In this document: positions 1-6,241 of the stretch, piece by piece
How positions within the stretch are numbered: the stretch's first letter is position 1
Layout: each line of letters starts with the position of its first letter
DNA from: Kangiella sp.
GTDB lineage: Bacteria > Pseudomonadota > Gammaproteobacteria > Enterobacterales > Kangiellaceae
DNA: 7,516 nt
NCBI GenBank assembly: GCA_026195755.1
Contig: JAPHRL010000095.1
Span: 1 to 7,516 of the forward strand
Reading direction: 5' to 3'
Notes under the pieces: model-generated
The model's input: only the letters and a program-made list of their open reading frames with translations
Told to the model about the DNA's origin: nothing
The model's database searches: none
Program-made: the position numbers and the translations under genes

Positions 1-36
1 ATAATTAACCTTGGTAAAACTGTAATTAGGATTTTC

Positions 37-65
37 GCTATAAATTTTGTGCGTAAAGGCGTAAA
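37..65 (-). promoter_or_regulatory. Candidate leftward promoter, possibly for a divergent gene off the left edge
   Basis: On the minus strand there is a TTTACG (65-60), a 17-base spacer and TATAGC (42-37). Each hexamer matches the sigma-70 consensus at four of six positions. No coding sequence was recognised in bases 1-107. In E. coli radC lies divergently beside coaBC, so a divergent gene just outside the window would make sense, but that is inference. Hexamers of this quality occur by chance in AT-rich DNA. Confidence 0.25.
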
Positions 66-75
66 CTGTGCCAAA

Positions 76-84
76 TATTATAAG
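76..84 (+). promoter_or_regulatory. Candidate -10 element upstream of coaBC
   Basis: Overlapping TATTAT (76-81) and TATAAG (79-84) each match TATAAT at five of six positions and lie about 25-30 bases before the coaBC start. I find no convincing -35 box at 16-18 bases spacing, so only the -10 is supported. The stretch after it, 81-95, is a short imperfect tandem of TAAGT units. Confidence 0.25.
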
Positions 85-107
85 TTAAGTTAAATCAATC
101 GGTTAGC

Positions 108-1307
108 ATGAAGTTGCAAGGAAAAAAAGTCCTTTTGGGTATTACAGGTGGTATTGCTGCGTACAAGAGTGCGGAGCTGTGTCGTAACCTGAAAAAAGCA
201 GGTGCTGAAGTGCGCGTTGTTATGACTAAAGGCGCACAAGCTTTTATTACGCCTTTGACGCTACAGGCGCTCAGTGGCAATCCTGTTCATCATGATCTGC
301 TCGACCCAGCCGCTGAAGCAGCGATGGGCCATATCGAGTTGGCACGTTGGGCGGACTTTATTGCTATTGCGCCGGCTTCTGCTGACTTTATGGCGCGTCT
401 TAATGCCGGTATGGCCGATGATTTGTTGACGACGCTGTGTTTGGCGACTAACAGTCCAATCGCCGTAGCTCCTGCCATGAATCAACAGATGTGGGCTAAT
501 CCTGCTACGCAAAACAATATCCAGCAGCTTATTAGAAAAGGCATCGAGATATGGGGGCCGGATGCGGGCGACCAAGCCTGTGGCGATGTTGGTCCTGGCC
601 GAATGCTGGAGCCTGCCGATTTATTAAACCGAATTGACGATCACTTCAACGACAAGCCATTGCAAGGCCAGCGTTGGCTGATCACTGCCGGCCCAACCGT
701 AGAGCCTATTGACCCGGTTCGTTACCTGGCTAATCGAAGTTCAGGCAAGATGGGGTTTGCTATTGCTGAAGCGGCAGTCAAAGCGGGTGCTGAGGTAACC
801 TTGGTGGCGGGGCCTGTGAGTTTACTTGCCAGCTCGGCAATTAAGCGCATTGACGTACAAACCGCACAGCAAATGTTTGAAGCTGTACAAAGTGAGTTCA
901 AAAGTGCTGATACTTTTATCGCTTGTGCGGCGGTATCGGATTACCGTCCCAAAGAAGCTGCTACGCAAAAGTTGAAGAAACAATCTGATAATGGCTTAAC
1001 TATCGAGTTGATGCAAAACCCAGATATTTTAAAATGGGCGGCGGAGCAAAACACAGCTTTTTGTGTCGGTTTCGCAGCAGAAACAAACAATATCGAAGAA
1101 TATGCGGAAGTTAAGATGGCCAAGAAGGGCATCAATGTTATCTGCGCTAATGACGTTAGTCGCAAAGATATTGGATTTTCAAGTGACAACAATGAAGTGA
1201 GTGTTTACTATAAAAAAGATGGAGCAATGCAGGTTGAGCGATTAGGTCCTGCACTTAAAGCGGTTATTGCACAACAGTTGGTGAGTTTTATACCTGACTT
1301 AAAATAG
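108..1307 (+). CDS. coaBC: Bifunctional phosphopantothenoylcysteine decarboxylase / phosphopantothenate-cysteine ligase (CoaBC, Dfp)
   Basis: Catalyses two consecutive cytosolic steps of coenzyme A synthesis: CTP-dependent joining of cysteine to 4'-phosphopantothenate (CoaB half) and FMN-dependent decarboxylation to 4'-phosphopantetheine (CoaC half). The 399-residue length is normal for the family. The CoaC domain (about 1-185) shows the flavin-fold start GITGGIAAYKS at 11-21, the catalytic His75 in GHIELARWAD, the PAMNQQM motif with Asn125, and Cys158 in QACGDVGPGRM; these numbers agree with the E. coli enzyme as I recall it. The CoaB domain (about 188-399) shows ITAGPTVEPIDPVRY, the NRSSGKMGFAIA motif at 209-220, the lysine-rich KLKKQ at 288-292, and GFAAETNN followed by ICANDV. 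The ATG has no strong Shine-Dalgarno sequence, but it gives the expected family N-terminus. In many gammaproteobacteria dut follows directly; here algC does. Confidence 0.97.
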   Translation: MKLQGKKVLLGITGGIAAYKSAELCRNLKKAGAEVRVVMTKGAQAFITPLTLQALSGNPVHHDLLDPAAEAAMGHIELARWADFIAIAPASADFMARLNAGMADDLLTTLCLATNSPIAVAPAMNQQMWANPATQNNIQQLIRKGIEIWGPDAGDQACGDVGPGRMLEPADLLNRIDDHFNDKPLQGQRWLITAGPTVEPIDPVRYLANRSSGKMGFAIAEAAVKAGAEVTLVAGPVSLLASSAIKRIDVQTAQQMFEAVQSEFKSADTFIACAAVSDYRPKEAATQKLKKQSDNGLTIELMQNPDILKWAAEQNTAFCVGFAAETNNIEEYAEVKMAKKGINVICANDVSRKDIGFSSDNNEVSVYYKKDGAMQVERLGPALKAVIAQQLVSFIPDLK

Positions 1308-1322
1308 TTCATCGTTGTTAGG

Positions 1323-1351
1323 TTTTCACCGTTTACCGAGTGCTTTATAAC
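1323..1351 (+). promoter_or_regulatory. Candidate sigma-70 promoter for algC-slmA
   Basis: TTTTCA (1323-1328, four of six matches to TTGACA), a 17-base spacer and TATAAC (1346-1351, five of six matches to TATAAT) lie in the coaBC-algC gap and would start transcription near 1358. A second weaker pair, TTGCTT (1356-1361) and AATAAT (1378-1383) with 16 bases between, would start near 1390. Either fits a leader for the 1414 start. Transcription could also read through from coaBC, since no terminator is visible in the gap. Confidence 0.35.
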
Positions 1352-1402
1352 CTCATTGCTTTATCATCATTTACGCAAATAATGAGACCGTGAAGGATCT
1401 AC

Positions 1403-1409
1403 AAGGGGG
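1403..1409 (+). promoter_or_regulatory. Ribosome binding site that decides the algC start
   Basis: AAGGGGG sits four bases before the ATG at 1414 and resembles AAGGAGG, with one wobble position. The upstream in-frame GTG at 1390 has no comparable purine-rich sequence, so ATG 1414 is preferred. Confidence 0.65.
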
Positions 1410-1413
1410 ATGC

Positions 1414-3840
1414 ATGGGGAAAGGTAAAAGTCTGGTGAGCTTCTTTCTAATGCCACTAATTATTGGGTTGGCTTTGTTGTGTGTGGTTGGGGCTGTACTG
1501 TATTACTTGGGTATCCAGCAACCATTGGAAATGCAAGCTAAGCAGTTAATTGGTTCGCAGATAGAAGAGCGAGCTGATTTAATTGAGCAAAAAATCAATC
1601 AAATTCAAAGCACTATTTCAGTGGCCAGCCAAACAGGTGGTCAGACTGATGAAGCTCAATTGGCCCGCGACTTGCAAGCGTCTAGCCCACAAATCGACGA
1701 AGTTCGATTCTTTTCAGCTAAAGATTTACAGGTCAATCTCGATAATGATCCTGTTATCACCCATGTGGTGGTCGACCTGCTCAGAAAATCACTATCCGGA
1801 GAGAAAGTCCCCCCAGAATTAATTTTAAATGAGGGACAACCCTCTTACGTGGCCTTTGTCCACAAGCTAAATGATGAACGAGTTGTCATGGCTAGCGTTC
1901 AACCAAGCCAGATGGTTGGTTTGCTCGGTTCGGCTGACCCGGGCACCTATTTTGAACTGCGGCAAAGTTTTGCTCAATCCCATCACACTATAGCCTCCGT
2001 TGGTACTAATCCTGGTTCTGGTGAGCCTTTGGTTATTTCTCCTGCATTTGGCGCTAACTGGACAGTCGCATTTTGGCAGGGTACCGGTAATTTCTTGGCG
2101 ACTGCGGGTTCGTTACCTGTTCTTTTAATGCTCGGTGCCGTTATAGCGCTCTTAATCGCAGCTTTGATGCCTATGCTTAGTTTAAAGCGTCTGCTAAATA
2201 AGGATGCACGCGAGTTCATTCAAGGGATTGATGAACAGCAAATGCCTAACCACTTTAATCTGAAATTTTTTAATGACATCGCTTCCAGCTACCGGCGTGT
2301 GGCGGGTCTAAAAGAGCCGGCTGATGAATCACCGGCTAGTGAGGGTGGGAACACAGAAGAGAGTGGCTTACATGTTGAAGAAGCAGTAGCTGACGATAGC
2401 GAATCGTCTATTCAGCGAGCTCCAGCGACAAAAAGTAATGGGAAATACGATCTTGAAATTATTAGTCATTCAATTAGCGGAGAGATTTTCCGTGAGTATG
2501 ATGTGCGTGGACAGGTGGATAAAGACTTTGATGCTGGAGTAGTTTACGCACTTGGACTGGCAATAGGCAGCGAGGCTTATGCACGGGGTGAGCAAAAGGT
2601 AGCGGTAGCCAGAGATGGTCGTCTTTCAAGCCCTGAGTTACATGAAGCCTTAAAACAGGGTTTGGTGGAAAGTGGCCGTGATGTTATTGATTTAGGCATG
2701 GTGCCAACTCCTTTGCTTTATTTTGCCACCCATAAGCTAGACACCCATTCAGGCGTGATGTTGACCGGCAGTCATAATCCTCCAAACCATAACGGCCTGA
2801 AGATCGTGCTATCCGGAGAAACTTTGTATGGGAAAGATGTTAAAGCACTCTATACAAGGATCCGAGAGCAGGATTATTTAAGTGGTAATGGTCAGATTAC
2901 AGACCACAATATAGAACAAGAATATTTGGAGGAAGTTAGCTCACGAATTAAAGTCGAAAAACCATTAAAGCTGGTTATTGATAGCGGTAATGGGGTGACA
3001 GGTAATATTGCTCCGCGCTTATTCCAAGCGCTGGGCTGTGATGTTATTGGGCTTCATACTAAAGTCGACGGTAACTTTCCAAACCACCATCCCGATCCGA
3101 ATCATGCTAAAAATCTGCAGGACCTTATTGCCATGGTTCTGCAGGAAAAAGCGGATGCTGGTTTGGCCTTTGATGGTGACGGTGACAGATTGGGGGTTAT
3201 TGATAATCAAGGGAATGTGATTTGGACTGACCGACTGATGATGTTGTTTGCGATGGATGTTTTGTCCCGCAAAAATGGTGCTGAAATTGTTTACGATGTT
3301 AAATGTACTCGCCATTTACCTGATGTCATTAAAAAGCACGGCGGTCATCCTATTATCTGGAAAACAGGCCACTCGTTAATGAAAGCCAAGATGCAGGAAA
3401 CTGGAGCGCAACTTGGTGGTGAGGGTAGTGGTCATATTTATTTCAAAGAACGGTGGTATGGTTTTGATGATGCTTTGTACGCGGCGGCCCGGTTACTTGA
3501 GATTCTTGGTAAGGACCCGCGCTCATTAGCTGAGGTATTTGAACAGTTACCGCAGAGCCTGGAAACCGAAGAAATAAATGTGCCTGTAGCGGATAAAATT
3601 AAATTTAAGCTAATTGAGGTCTTGATTAAAAAGGCTCAGTTTGGTGAGGGAAAGGTTTCAACAATTGATGGTATTCGAGTTGAATATCCTGATCGCTGGT
3701 TACTGGCTCGAGCTTCAAATACAACACCGAGTATCGTGGTTAAATTTGAAGCGGACTCGAGTGAGGGTCTGGAGCAGGTCAAGACTTTGTTGAGGGAGCA
3801 GTTATTGGCGATAGCGCCTAAATTAAAAATCAACTTTTAA
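1414..3840 (+). CDS. algC: Membrane-anchored phosphomannomutase/phosphoglucomutase (AlgC) with N-terminal extracytoplasmic sensor-like module
   Basis: Interconverts hexose 6-phosphates and 1-phosphates of mannose and glucose, feeding GDP-mannose and UDP-glucose routes to exopolysaccharide, lipopolysaccharide and alginate-type polymers. The 808-residue protein is far longer than the roughly 460-residue catalytic unit. It has a transmembrane segment at about 6-33, an extracytoplasmic region at about 34-230 that begins with a long helix-like stretch (possibly Cache/PAS-like), a second transmembrane segment at about 231-257, a Glu/Ser-rich linker at about 300-345, and the mutase from about 353 to the end. 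All catalytic signatures are present: the phosphoserine loop TGSHNPP (Ser453), the Mg2+ loop DGDGDR (587-592), the sugar-recognition loop GEGSGH (669-674) and the phosphate loop RASNTTP (766-772). Similarity to P. aeruginosa AlgC is high throughout this part. A GTG at 1390 would add eight residues but lacks a ribosome site. slmA follows after 42 bases, probably in the same transcript. Confidence 0.93.
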   Translation: MGKGKSLVSFFLMPLIIGLALLCVVGAVLYYLGIQQPLEMQAKQLIGSQIEERADLIEQKINQIQSTISVASQTGGQTDEAQLARDLQASSPQIDEVRFFSAKDLQVNLDNDPVITHVVVDLLRKSLSGEKVPPELILNEGQPSYVAFVHKLNDERVVMASVQPSQMVGLLGSADPGTYFELRQSFAQSHHTIASVGTNPGSGEPLVISPAFGANWTVAFWQGTGNFLATAGSLPVLLMLGAVIALLIAALMPMLSLKRLLNKDAREFIQGIDEQQMPNHFNLKFFNDIASSYRRVAGLKEPADESPASEGGNTEESGLHVEEAVADDSESSIQRAPATKSNGKYDLEIISHSISGEIFREYDVRGQVDKDFDAGVVYALGLAIGSEAYARGEQKVAVARDGRLSSPELHEALKQGLVESGRDVIDLGMVPTPLLYFATHKLDTHSGVMLTGSHNPPNHNGLKIVLSGETLYGKDVKALYTRIREQDYLSGNGQITDHNIEQEYLEEVSSRIKVEKPLKLVIDSGNGVTGNIAPRLFQALGCDVIGLHTKVDGNFPNHHPDPNHAKNLQDLIAMVLQEKADAGLAFDGDGDRLGVIDNQGNVIWTDRLMMLFAMDVLSRKNGAEIVYDVKCTRHLPDVIKKHGGHPIIWKTGHSLMKAKMQETGAQLGGEGSGHIYFKERWYGFDDALYAAARLLEILGKDPRSLAEVFEQLPQSLETEEINVPVADKIKFKLIEVLIKKAQFGEGKVSTIDGIRVEYPDRWLLARASNTTPSIVVKFEADSSEGLEQVKTLLREQLLAIAPKLKINF

Positions 3841-3882
3841 CGGTTTACCTGAAAATAAGTTTGAGAAGAACTAGAGAGTATT

Positions 3883-4476
3883 ATGACAACTAAAAAAAAT
3901 TCCAAGCGGAAAGAAGAGATCTTACAAGCATTGGCTTTAATGTTAGAGAAAGGTCCTGGTGAAAGAATTACCACGTCAAAATTAGCTCAGGAAGTGGGTG
4001 TTTCTGAGGCTGCTTTGTATCGCCACTTCCCAAGTAAGGCGAGAATGTTTGAAGGTTTGATAGAGTTTAGTGAAGAAGCACTTTTCTCCAGAATCAACCG
4101 TATCAGCAAAGAGCAAGACGATATCCGAGAGCAATGCTTCCAGATGATGACCTTGGTGTTAACTTTTGCCAGTCGCAACCCAGGCATTTGCCGTTTGCTA
4201 ACAGGTGAGGCGCTGGCAGGTGAACATGAACGTTTAAGAGGACGTATCAGTCAGTTATTTAACCGTATTGAAACTCAGCTTAAGCAGCAGCTAAGGCAGC
4301 ATGAAGTTGCGGTGGGCGGGAAGTTTAGTCCGGATGTTGCAAGCCGTGCTAACTTGCTTATGGCAATTGTTGAAGGCCGTATTCAGCAGTATGTACGAAC
4401 AGACTTTTTACAATCACCATTAGCGAGCTGGGATCAGCAGTGGCCATTATTGACCGGCTTGGTATATTTAAGCTAA
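3883..4476 (+). CDS. slmA: Nucleoid occlusion factor SlmA (TetR family)
   Basis: A DNA-binding division regulator: in E. coli, SlmA dimers bound to specific chromosomal sites antagonise FtsZ ring assembly over the nucleoid. The 197-residue product matches the usual length (198 in E. coli). It aligns over its whole length with E. coli SlmA as I recall it. The N-terminal helix-turn-helix spans about 30-52, with TTSKLAQEVGVSEAALYRHF followed by PSK. The C-terminal ligand/dimer domain retains SRNPGICRLLTGEAL and LRGRISQLFNRIETQLKQ (about 98-136), regions similar to SlmA rather than to generic TetR repressors. The start has a modest purine-rich AGAGAG upstream. It lies 42 bases after algC without an obvious promoter, so co-transcription is likely. 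The slmA-pyrE neighbourhood is conserved with enterobacteria, though here pyrE is on the opposite strand and separated by one gene. I saw no copy of the SlmA binding consensus GTGAGTACTCAC in the window. Confidence 0.93.
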   Translation: MTTKKNSKRKEEILQALALMLEKGPGERITTSKLAQEVGVSEAALYRHFPSKARMFEGLIEFSEEALFSRINRISKEQDDIREQCFQMMTLVLTFASRNPGICRLLTGEALAGEHERLRGRISQLFNRIETQLKQQLRQHEVAVGGKFSPDVASRANLLMAIVEGRIQQYVRTDFLQSPLASWDQQWPLLTGLVYLS

Positions 4477-4478
4477 TT

Positions 4479-4497
4479 GAAAGTACTAAAGACTTTC
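4479..4497. terminator. Weak hairpin between convergent slmA and the DUF4124 gene
   Basis: GAAAGT (4479-4484) and ACTTTC (4492-4497) form a six-pair stem with a seven-base loop, followed on the plus strand by TCTTTC. It covers the nine-base gap and the stop codon of the minus-strand gene. The stem is AT-rich and the T tract is poor on both strands, so it is at best a weak terminator shared by the two converging genes. Confidence 0.3.
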
Positions 4498-5451
4498 TCT
4501 TTCAGTCAGGTAGTCGATAAATTCATTCTTGAGGTTAATCACTTCCTGACTACTACAAAGCTTTGTTCCAGCTTCAGAGTTATAGCAGCTGACTTCCATA
4601 ACGATTTGCATACTCTCGTCCTGGCTGGGAATACGAGTGATTGATAGCGATACTTGATTATCGGTTTGTGCTTTGCCCGTAACAATTAATGTGTCTGTAA
4701 CGATTTCAAGTTTGTTGGACGCATTCTCATGGGCAAAGATTTGTGCAAACTTCCAAGCCTTGTCACAGGAACCTGTATCTGAACAACTATAGACTGAGCT
4801 ATTGCTGGCAATATCACCATTACCACGGTTTAGTTCAATAAGGCGTTGCGCTTGGAGCTCTTTGAATCGAACTAAGTCACTTTGAAACTGTTGTTCAATG
4901 CTTTTTATCTTATCTTCATAGCGAATAATTGACGAATTGTTGCTCGCGATTTGAGATTTTGTAGCGTCAATTTCTTGAAGGGTGTTGTGTGGAACAGACT
5001 TGCCCTGGCGTTCAAAATTTGCTGCACGGGTTTGTAGTTCTTCAAGCTTTTTACTAAGGTTTGCATTGTGCCCATCAAGAAGATCAATGTTAGCGCGTAA
5101 TGCGGCGGTTTGATTTTTTTCAGTGCGCTGAATATCTTCAATCGTTTTATATTGGCGCATCAGCAAAATGTCTCTGCGTCTCTCTTCTTTTTGTTTCTTC
5201 TGCAGAGCTTCTAGCTGCTGTTGCTTAATTCGTTCTGCTTCTTCTTCCTCGGATGTCAGCGCTGGAGGCACTTCCTCTAGCACCCGTCCTTCTTCATTGA
5301 TGACTTCATAGCCAACGGTAACCGCTTCGGCGGGAAGGTAGTCTTTAACAATCAAACGACCATTACTATCTTTATAGCGATAAAAATTTTTGCCGAATGC
5401 AACTTGGCTTACCAGTAGCAGGGATAGAAAGAGAAGCAGATATTTTTTCAT
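4486..5451 (-). CDS. Exported DUF4124-domain protein with central coiled coil and four-cysteine C-terminal region (function unknown)
   Basis: The 321-residue product begins with a typical Sec signal peptide (KK, then a Leu-rich core, with probable cleavage after AFG at residue 20). The mature protein starts with a DUF4124-like segment (about 21-62: FYRYKDSNGRLIVKDYLP), a domain common at the N-terminus of secreted proteobacterial proteins and without a known function. A highly charged Glu/Gln/Lys-rich region at about 66-208 should form one or more coiled coils. The C-terminal region (about 215-321) has four cysteines, C223, C229, C289 and C299, which could form two disulfides in the periplasm. 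The gene starts 24 bases after the pyrE stop and has its own GGAG ribosome site, so it is probably co-transcribed with pyrE, with no evident functional link. It has no lipobox cysteine and no membrane segment besides the signal. I assign no function. Confidence 0.85.
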   Translation of the reverse strand: MKKYLLLFLSLLLVSQVAFGKNFYRYKDSNGRLIVKDYLPAEAVTVGYEVINEEGRVLEEVPPALTSEEEEAERIKQQQLEALQKKQKEERRRDILLMRQYKTIEDIQRTEKNQTAALRANIDLLDGHNANLSKKLEELQTRAANFERQGKSVPHNTLQEIDATKSQIASNNSSIIRYEDKIKSIEQQFQSDLVRFKELQAQRLIELNRGNGDIASNSSVYSCSDTGSCDKAWKFAQIFAHENASNKLEIVTDTLIVTGKAQTDNQVSLSITRIPSQDESMQIVMEVSCYNSEAGTKLCSSQEVINLKNEFIDYLTERESL

Positions 5452-5455
5452 AAAA

Positions 5456-5459
5456 CTCC
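5456..5459 (-). promoter_or_regulatory. Ribosome binding site of the DUF4124 gene
   Basis: On the minus strand GGAG lies four bases before the ATG at 5451, within the 24-base gap after pyrE. It fixes the start that also gives the complete signal peptide. Confidence 0.6.
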
Positions 5460-5475
5460 AATAGGGCAGTATTTA

Positions 5476-6117
5476 TTAAACGCCGTAAACTTGGCGGTAT
5501 TGGTTAACTTTATCATAGAAATTGCCAAATTCTGTGTTCTGCTGCAAATAGTTGATGAGGTCGGCGAGCTTAATGATTGAGTAGACTGGAATACCATAGT
5601 CACGTTCGACTTCCTGAACGGCTGATAGTTCACCCTTGCCGCGCTCCTGTCGATCCAAAGCGATTAGTACACCGCAAGGTTCAGCGCCACTTTCTTTAAT
5701 AATATCAATCGACTCGCGAATGGCGGTGCCCGCTGAGATAACATCATCAATAATTAGGACTTTGCCATGAAGCGCACTTCCGACAATATTGCCGCCTTCA
5801 CCATGCTCTTTCTTTTCTTTGCGATTGAAGCTGTAAAGTGTATTGATGTTGTGGTGTTCTGACAGAGCGACAGAAGTGGTGCTTACTAATGGTATCCCTT
5901 TGTAAGCAGGGCCAAATAGTAAGTCGAACGAGATCTTCTGGTCAACGATGGTTTGCGCATAACAGCGGCCAAGTTGAGCAAGGTCATAGCCACTGTCAAA
6001 CAAGCCTGTATTGAAAAAATAAGGGCTGTTACGACCACTTTTCAGGGTGAAATCGCCAAACTTAAGAACCTTTTTGTTAAGCGCTAGCTCAATAAAGTGT
6101 TTTTGATAGTCTTGCAT
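5476..6117 (-). CDS. pyrE: Orotate phosphoribosyltransferase (PyrE)
   Basis: Transfers phosphoribose from PRPP to orotate to give orotidine 5'-monophosphate, the fifth step of pyrimidine synthesis, in the cytosol. From the ATG at 6117 the product has 213 residues, the same as E. coli PyrE as I recall it, and its first residues (MQDYQKHFIELALNKKVLKF) align directly with that protein. Visible motifs are LKSGRNSPYFFN (25-36), FGPAYKGIPL (68-77), the flexible catalytic loop RKEKKEHGEGG (99-109) and the PRPP-binding motif VLIIDDVISAGTA (120-132). An in-frame ATG at 6153 would add 12 residues with no family counterpart; those codons overlap inverted-repeat DNA. Neither start has a clear Shine-Dalgarno sequence, which is notable next to the structured leader. 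The DUF4124 gene follows after 24 bases; a PilZ gene lies upstream on the same strand. Confidence 0.95.
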   Translation of the reverse strand: MQDYQKHFIELALNKKVLKFGDFTLKSGRNSPYFFNTGLFDSGYDLAQLGRCYAQTIVDQKISFDLLFGPAYKGIPLVSTTSVALSEHHNINTLYSFNRKEKKEHGEGGNIVGSALHGKVLIIDDVISAGTAIRESIDIIKESGAEPCGVLIALDRQERGKGELSAVQEVERDYGIPVYSIIKLADLINYLQQNTEFGNFYDKVNQYRQVYGV

Positions 6118-6128
6118 TAGAGGGGTCG

Positions 6129-6192
6129 AGTGACTGATGGCTGATTGGTGCATGATAGCCCGTACGGGCTCAAAAAAAAAGTATCAGTCACT
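6129..6192. repeat. 10-base perfect inverted repeat flanking the T tract and palindrome
   Basis: AGTGACTGAT at 6129-6138 and ATCAGTCACT at 6183-6192 are exact reverse complements separated by 44 bases. The enclosed segment contains the A/T nine-mer and the 14-base palindrome. In the pyrE transcript the arms could close a long stem ending 11 bases before the preferred AUG at 6117. Confidence 0.8.
6157..6170. repeat. Perfect 14-base GC-rich palindrome
   Basis: AGCCCGTACGGGCT is its own reverse complement. As RNA it can form an AGCCC/GGGCU stem with a four-base GUAC loop, three bases before the AUG at 6153. On the plus strand it is followed by C and nine A; on the minus strand nine T come before it. 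It therefore does not have the normal layout of an intrinsic terminator in either direction. Confidence 0.8.
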
Positions 6193-6211
6193 AACAAATC
6201 GATGCAAAATA

Positions 6212-6230
6212 AGCGACTATAACAGTCACT
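6212..6230 (-). terminator. Weak terminator-like hairpin after the PilZ gene
   Basis: On the minus strand AGTGACT (6230-6224), loop GTTAT and AGTCGCT (6218-6212) form a seven-pair stem with one G-U pair. TTATTTTG follows, a poor U tract. It begins 12 bases after the PilZ stop codon. Its first arm is one of the repeated TAGTGACTG copies, so it could compete with other pairings in the pyrE leader. Confidence 0.35.
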
Positions 6231-6241
6231 ATTTAAAGCAG

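Larger units (their letters stand above)
6118..6241 (-). promoter_or_regulatory. Structured pyrE leader / intergenic region
   Basis: This gap between the PilZ gene and pyrE is dense in symmetry. Read on the minus strand, it holds TAGTGACTG at 6231-6223, a hairpin-forming partner AGTCGCT at 6218-6212, a second TAGTGACTG at 6193-6185, nine T (6180-6172), a perfect 14-base palindrome (6170-6157), the alternative ATG at 6153, and an inverted copy ATCAGTCACT at 6138-6129. A weak promoter, TTGCAT (6207-6202) and GATACT (6185-6180) with 16 bases between, would start transcription near the end of the T tract. Enterobacterial pyrE is controlled by UTP-sensitive attenuation in its leader. Here the T tract precedes rather than follows the GC-rich palindrome, so the same mechanism does not transfer directly. 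A regulatory role is inferred. Confidence 0.5.

Noticed and set aside
261..575. Minus-strand open frame of 104 codons inside coaBC
   Set aside because: It lies wholly within conserved coaBC coding sequence, its product has no recognisable domain and its composition looks like a reading shadow.
1390..1413. GTG start at 1390 for algC, adding eight residues
   Set aside because: It has no ribosome site and coincides with a possible transcription start; the ATG at 1414 has AAGGGGG four bases upstream and begins the typical basic-then-hydrophobic membrane segment.
3019..3315. Minus-strand open frame of 98 codons inside algC
   Set aside because: It lies opposite the conserved mutase core, including the Mg2+ loop, with no ribosome site or recognisable product.
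3883..4476. Generic TetR repressor of an adjacent transporter or enzyme
   Set aside because: Full-length similarity to SlmA and the coaBC-slmA-pyrE neighbourhood favour nucleoid occlusion factor over a local drug-type repressor.
5448..5633. 61-codon minus-strand frame overlapping the end of pyrE and the pyrE-DUF4124 gap
   Set aside because: It is an alternative frame of pyrE with no recognisable domain; the DUF4124 gene has its own better supported start.
6157..6180. Palindrome plus homopolymer run as an intrinsic terminator
   Set aside because: The order is wrong for both strands: A follows the stem on the plus strand, and the T run precedes the stem on the minus strand. There is also no plus-strand gene ending there.
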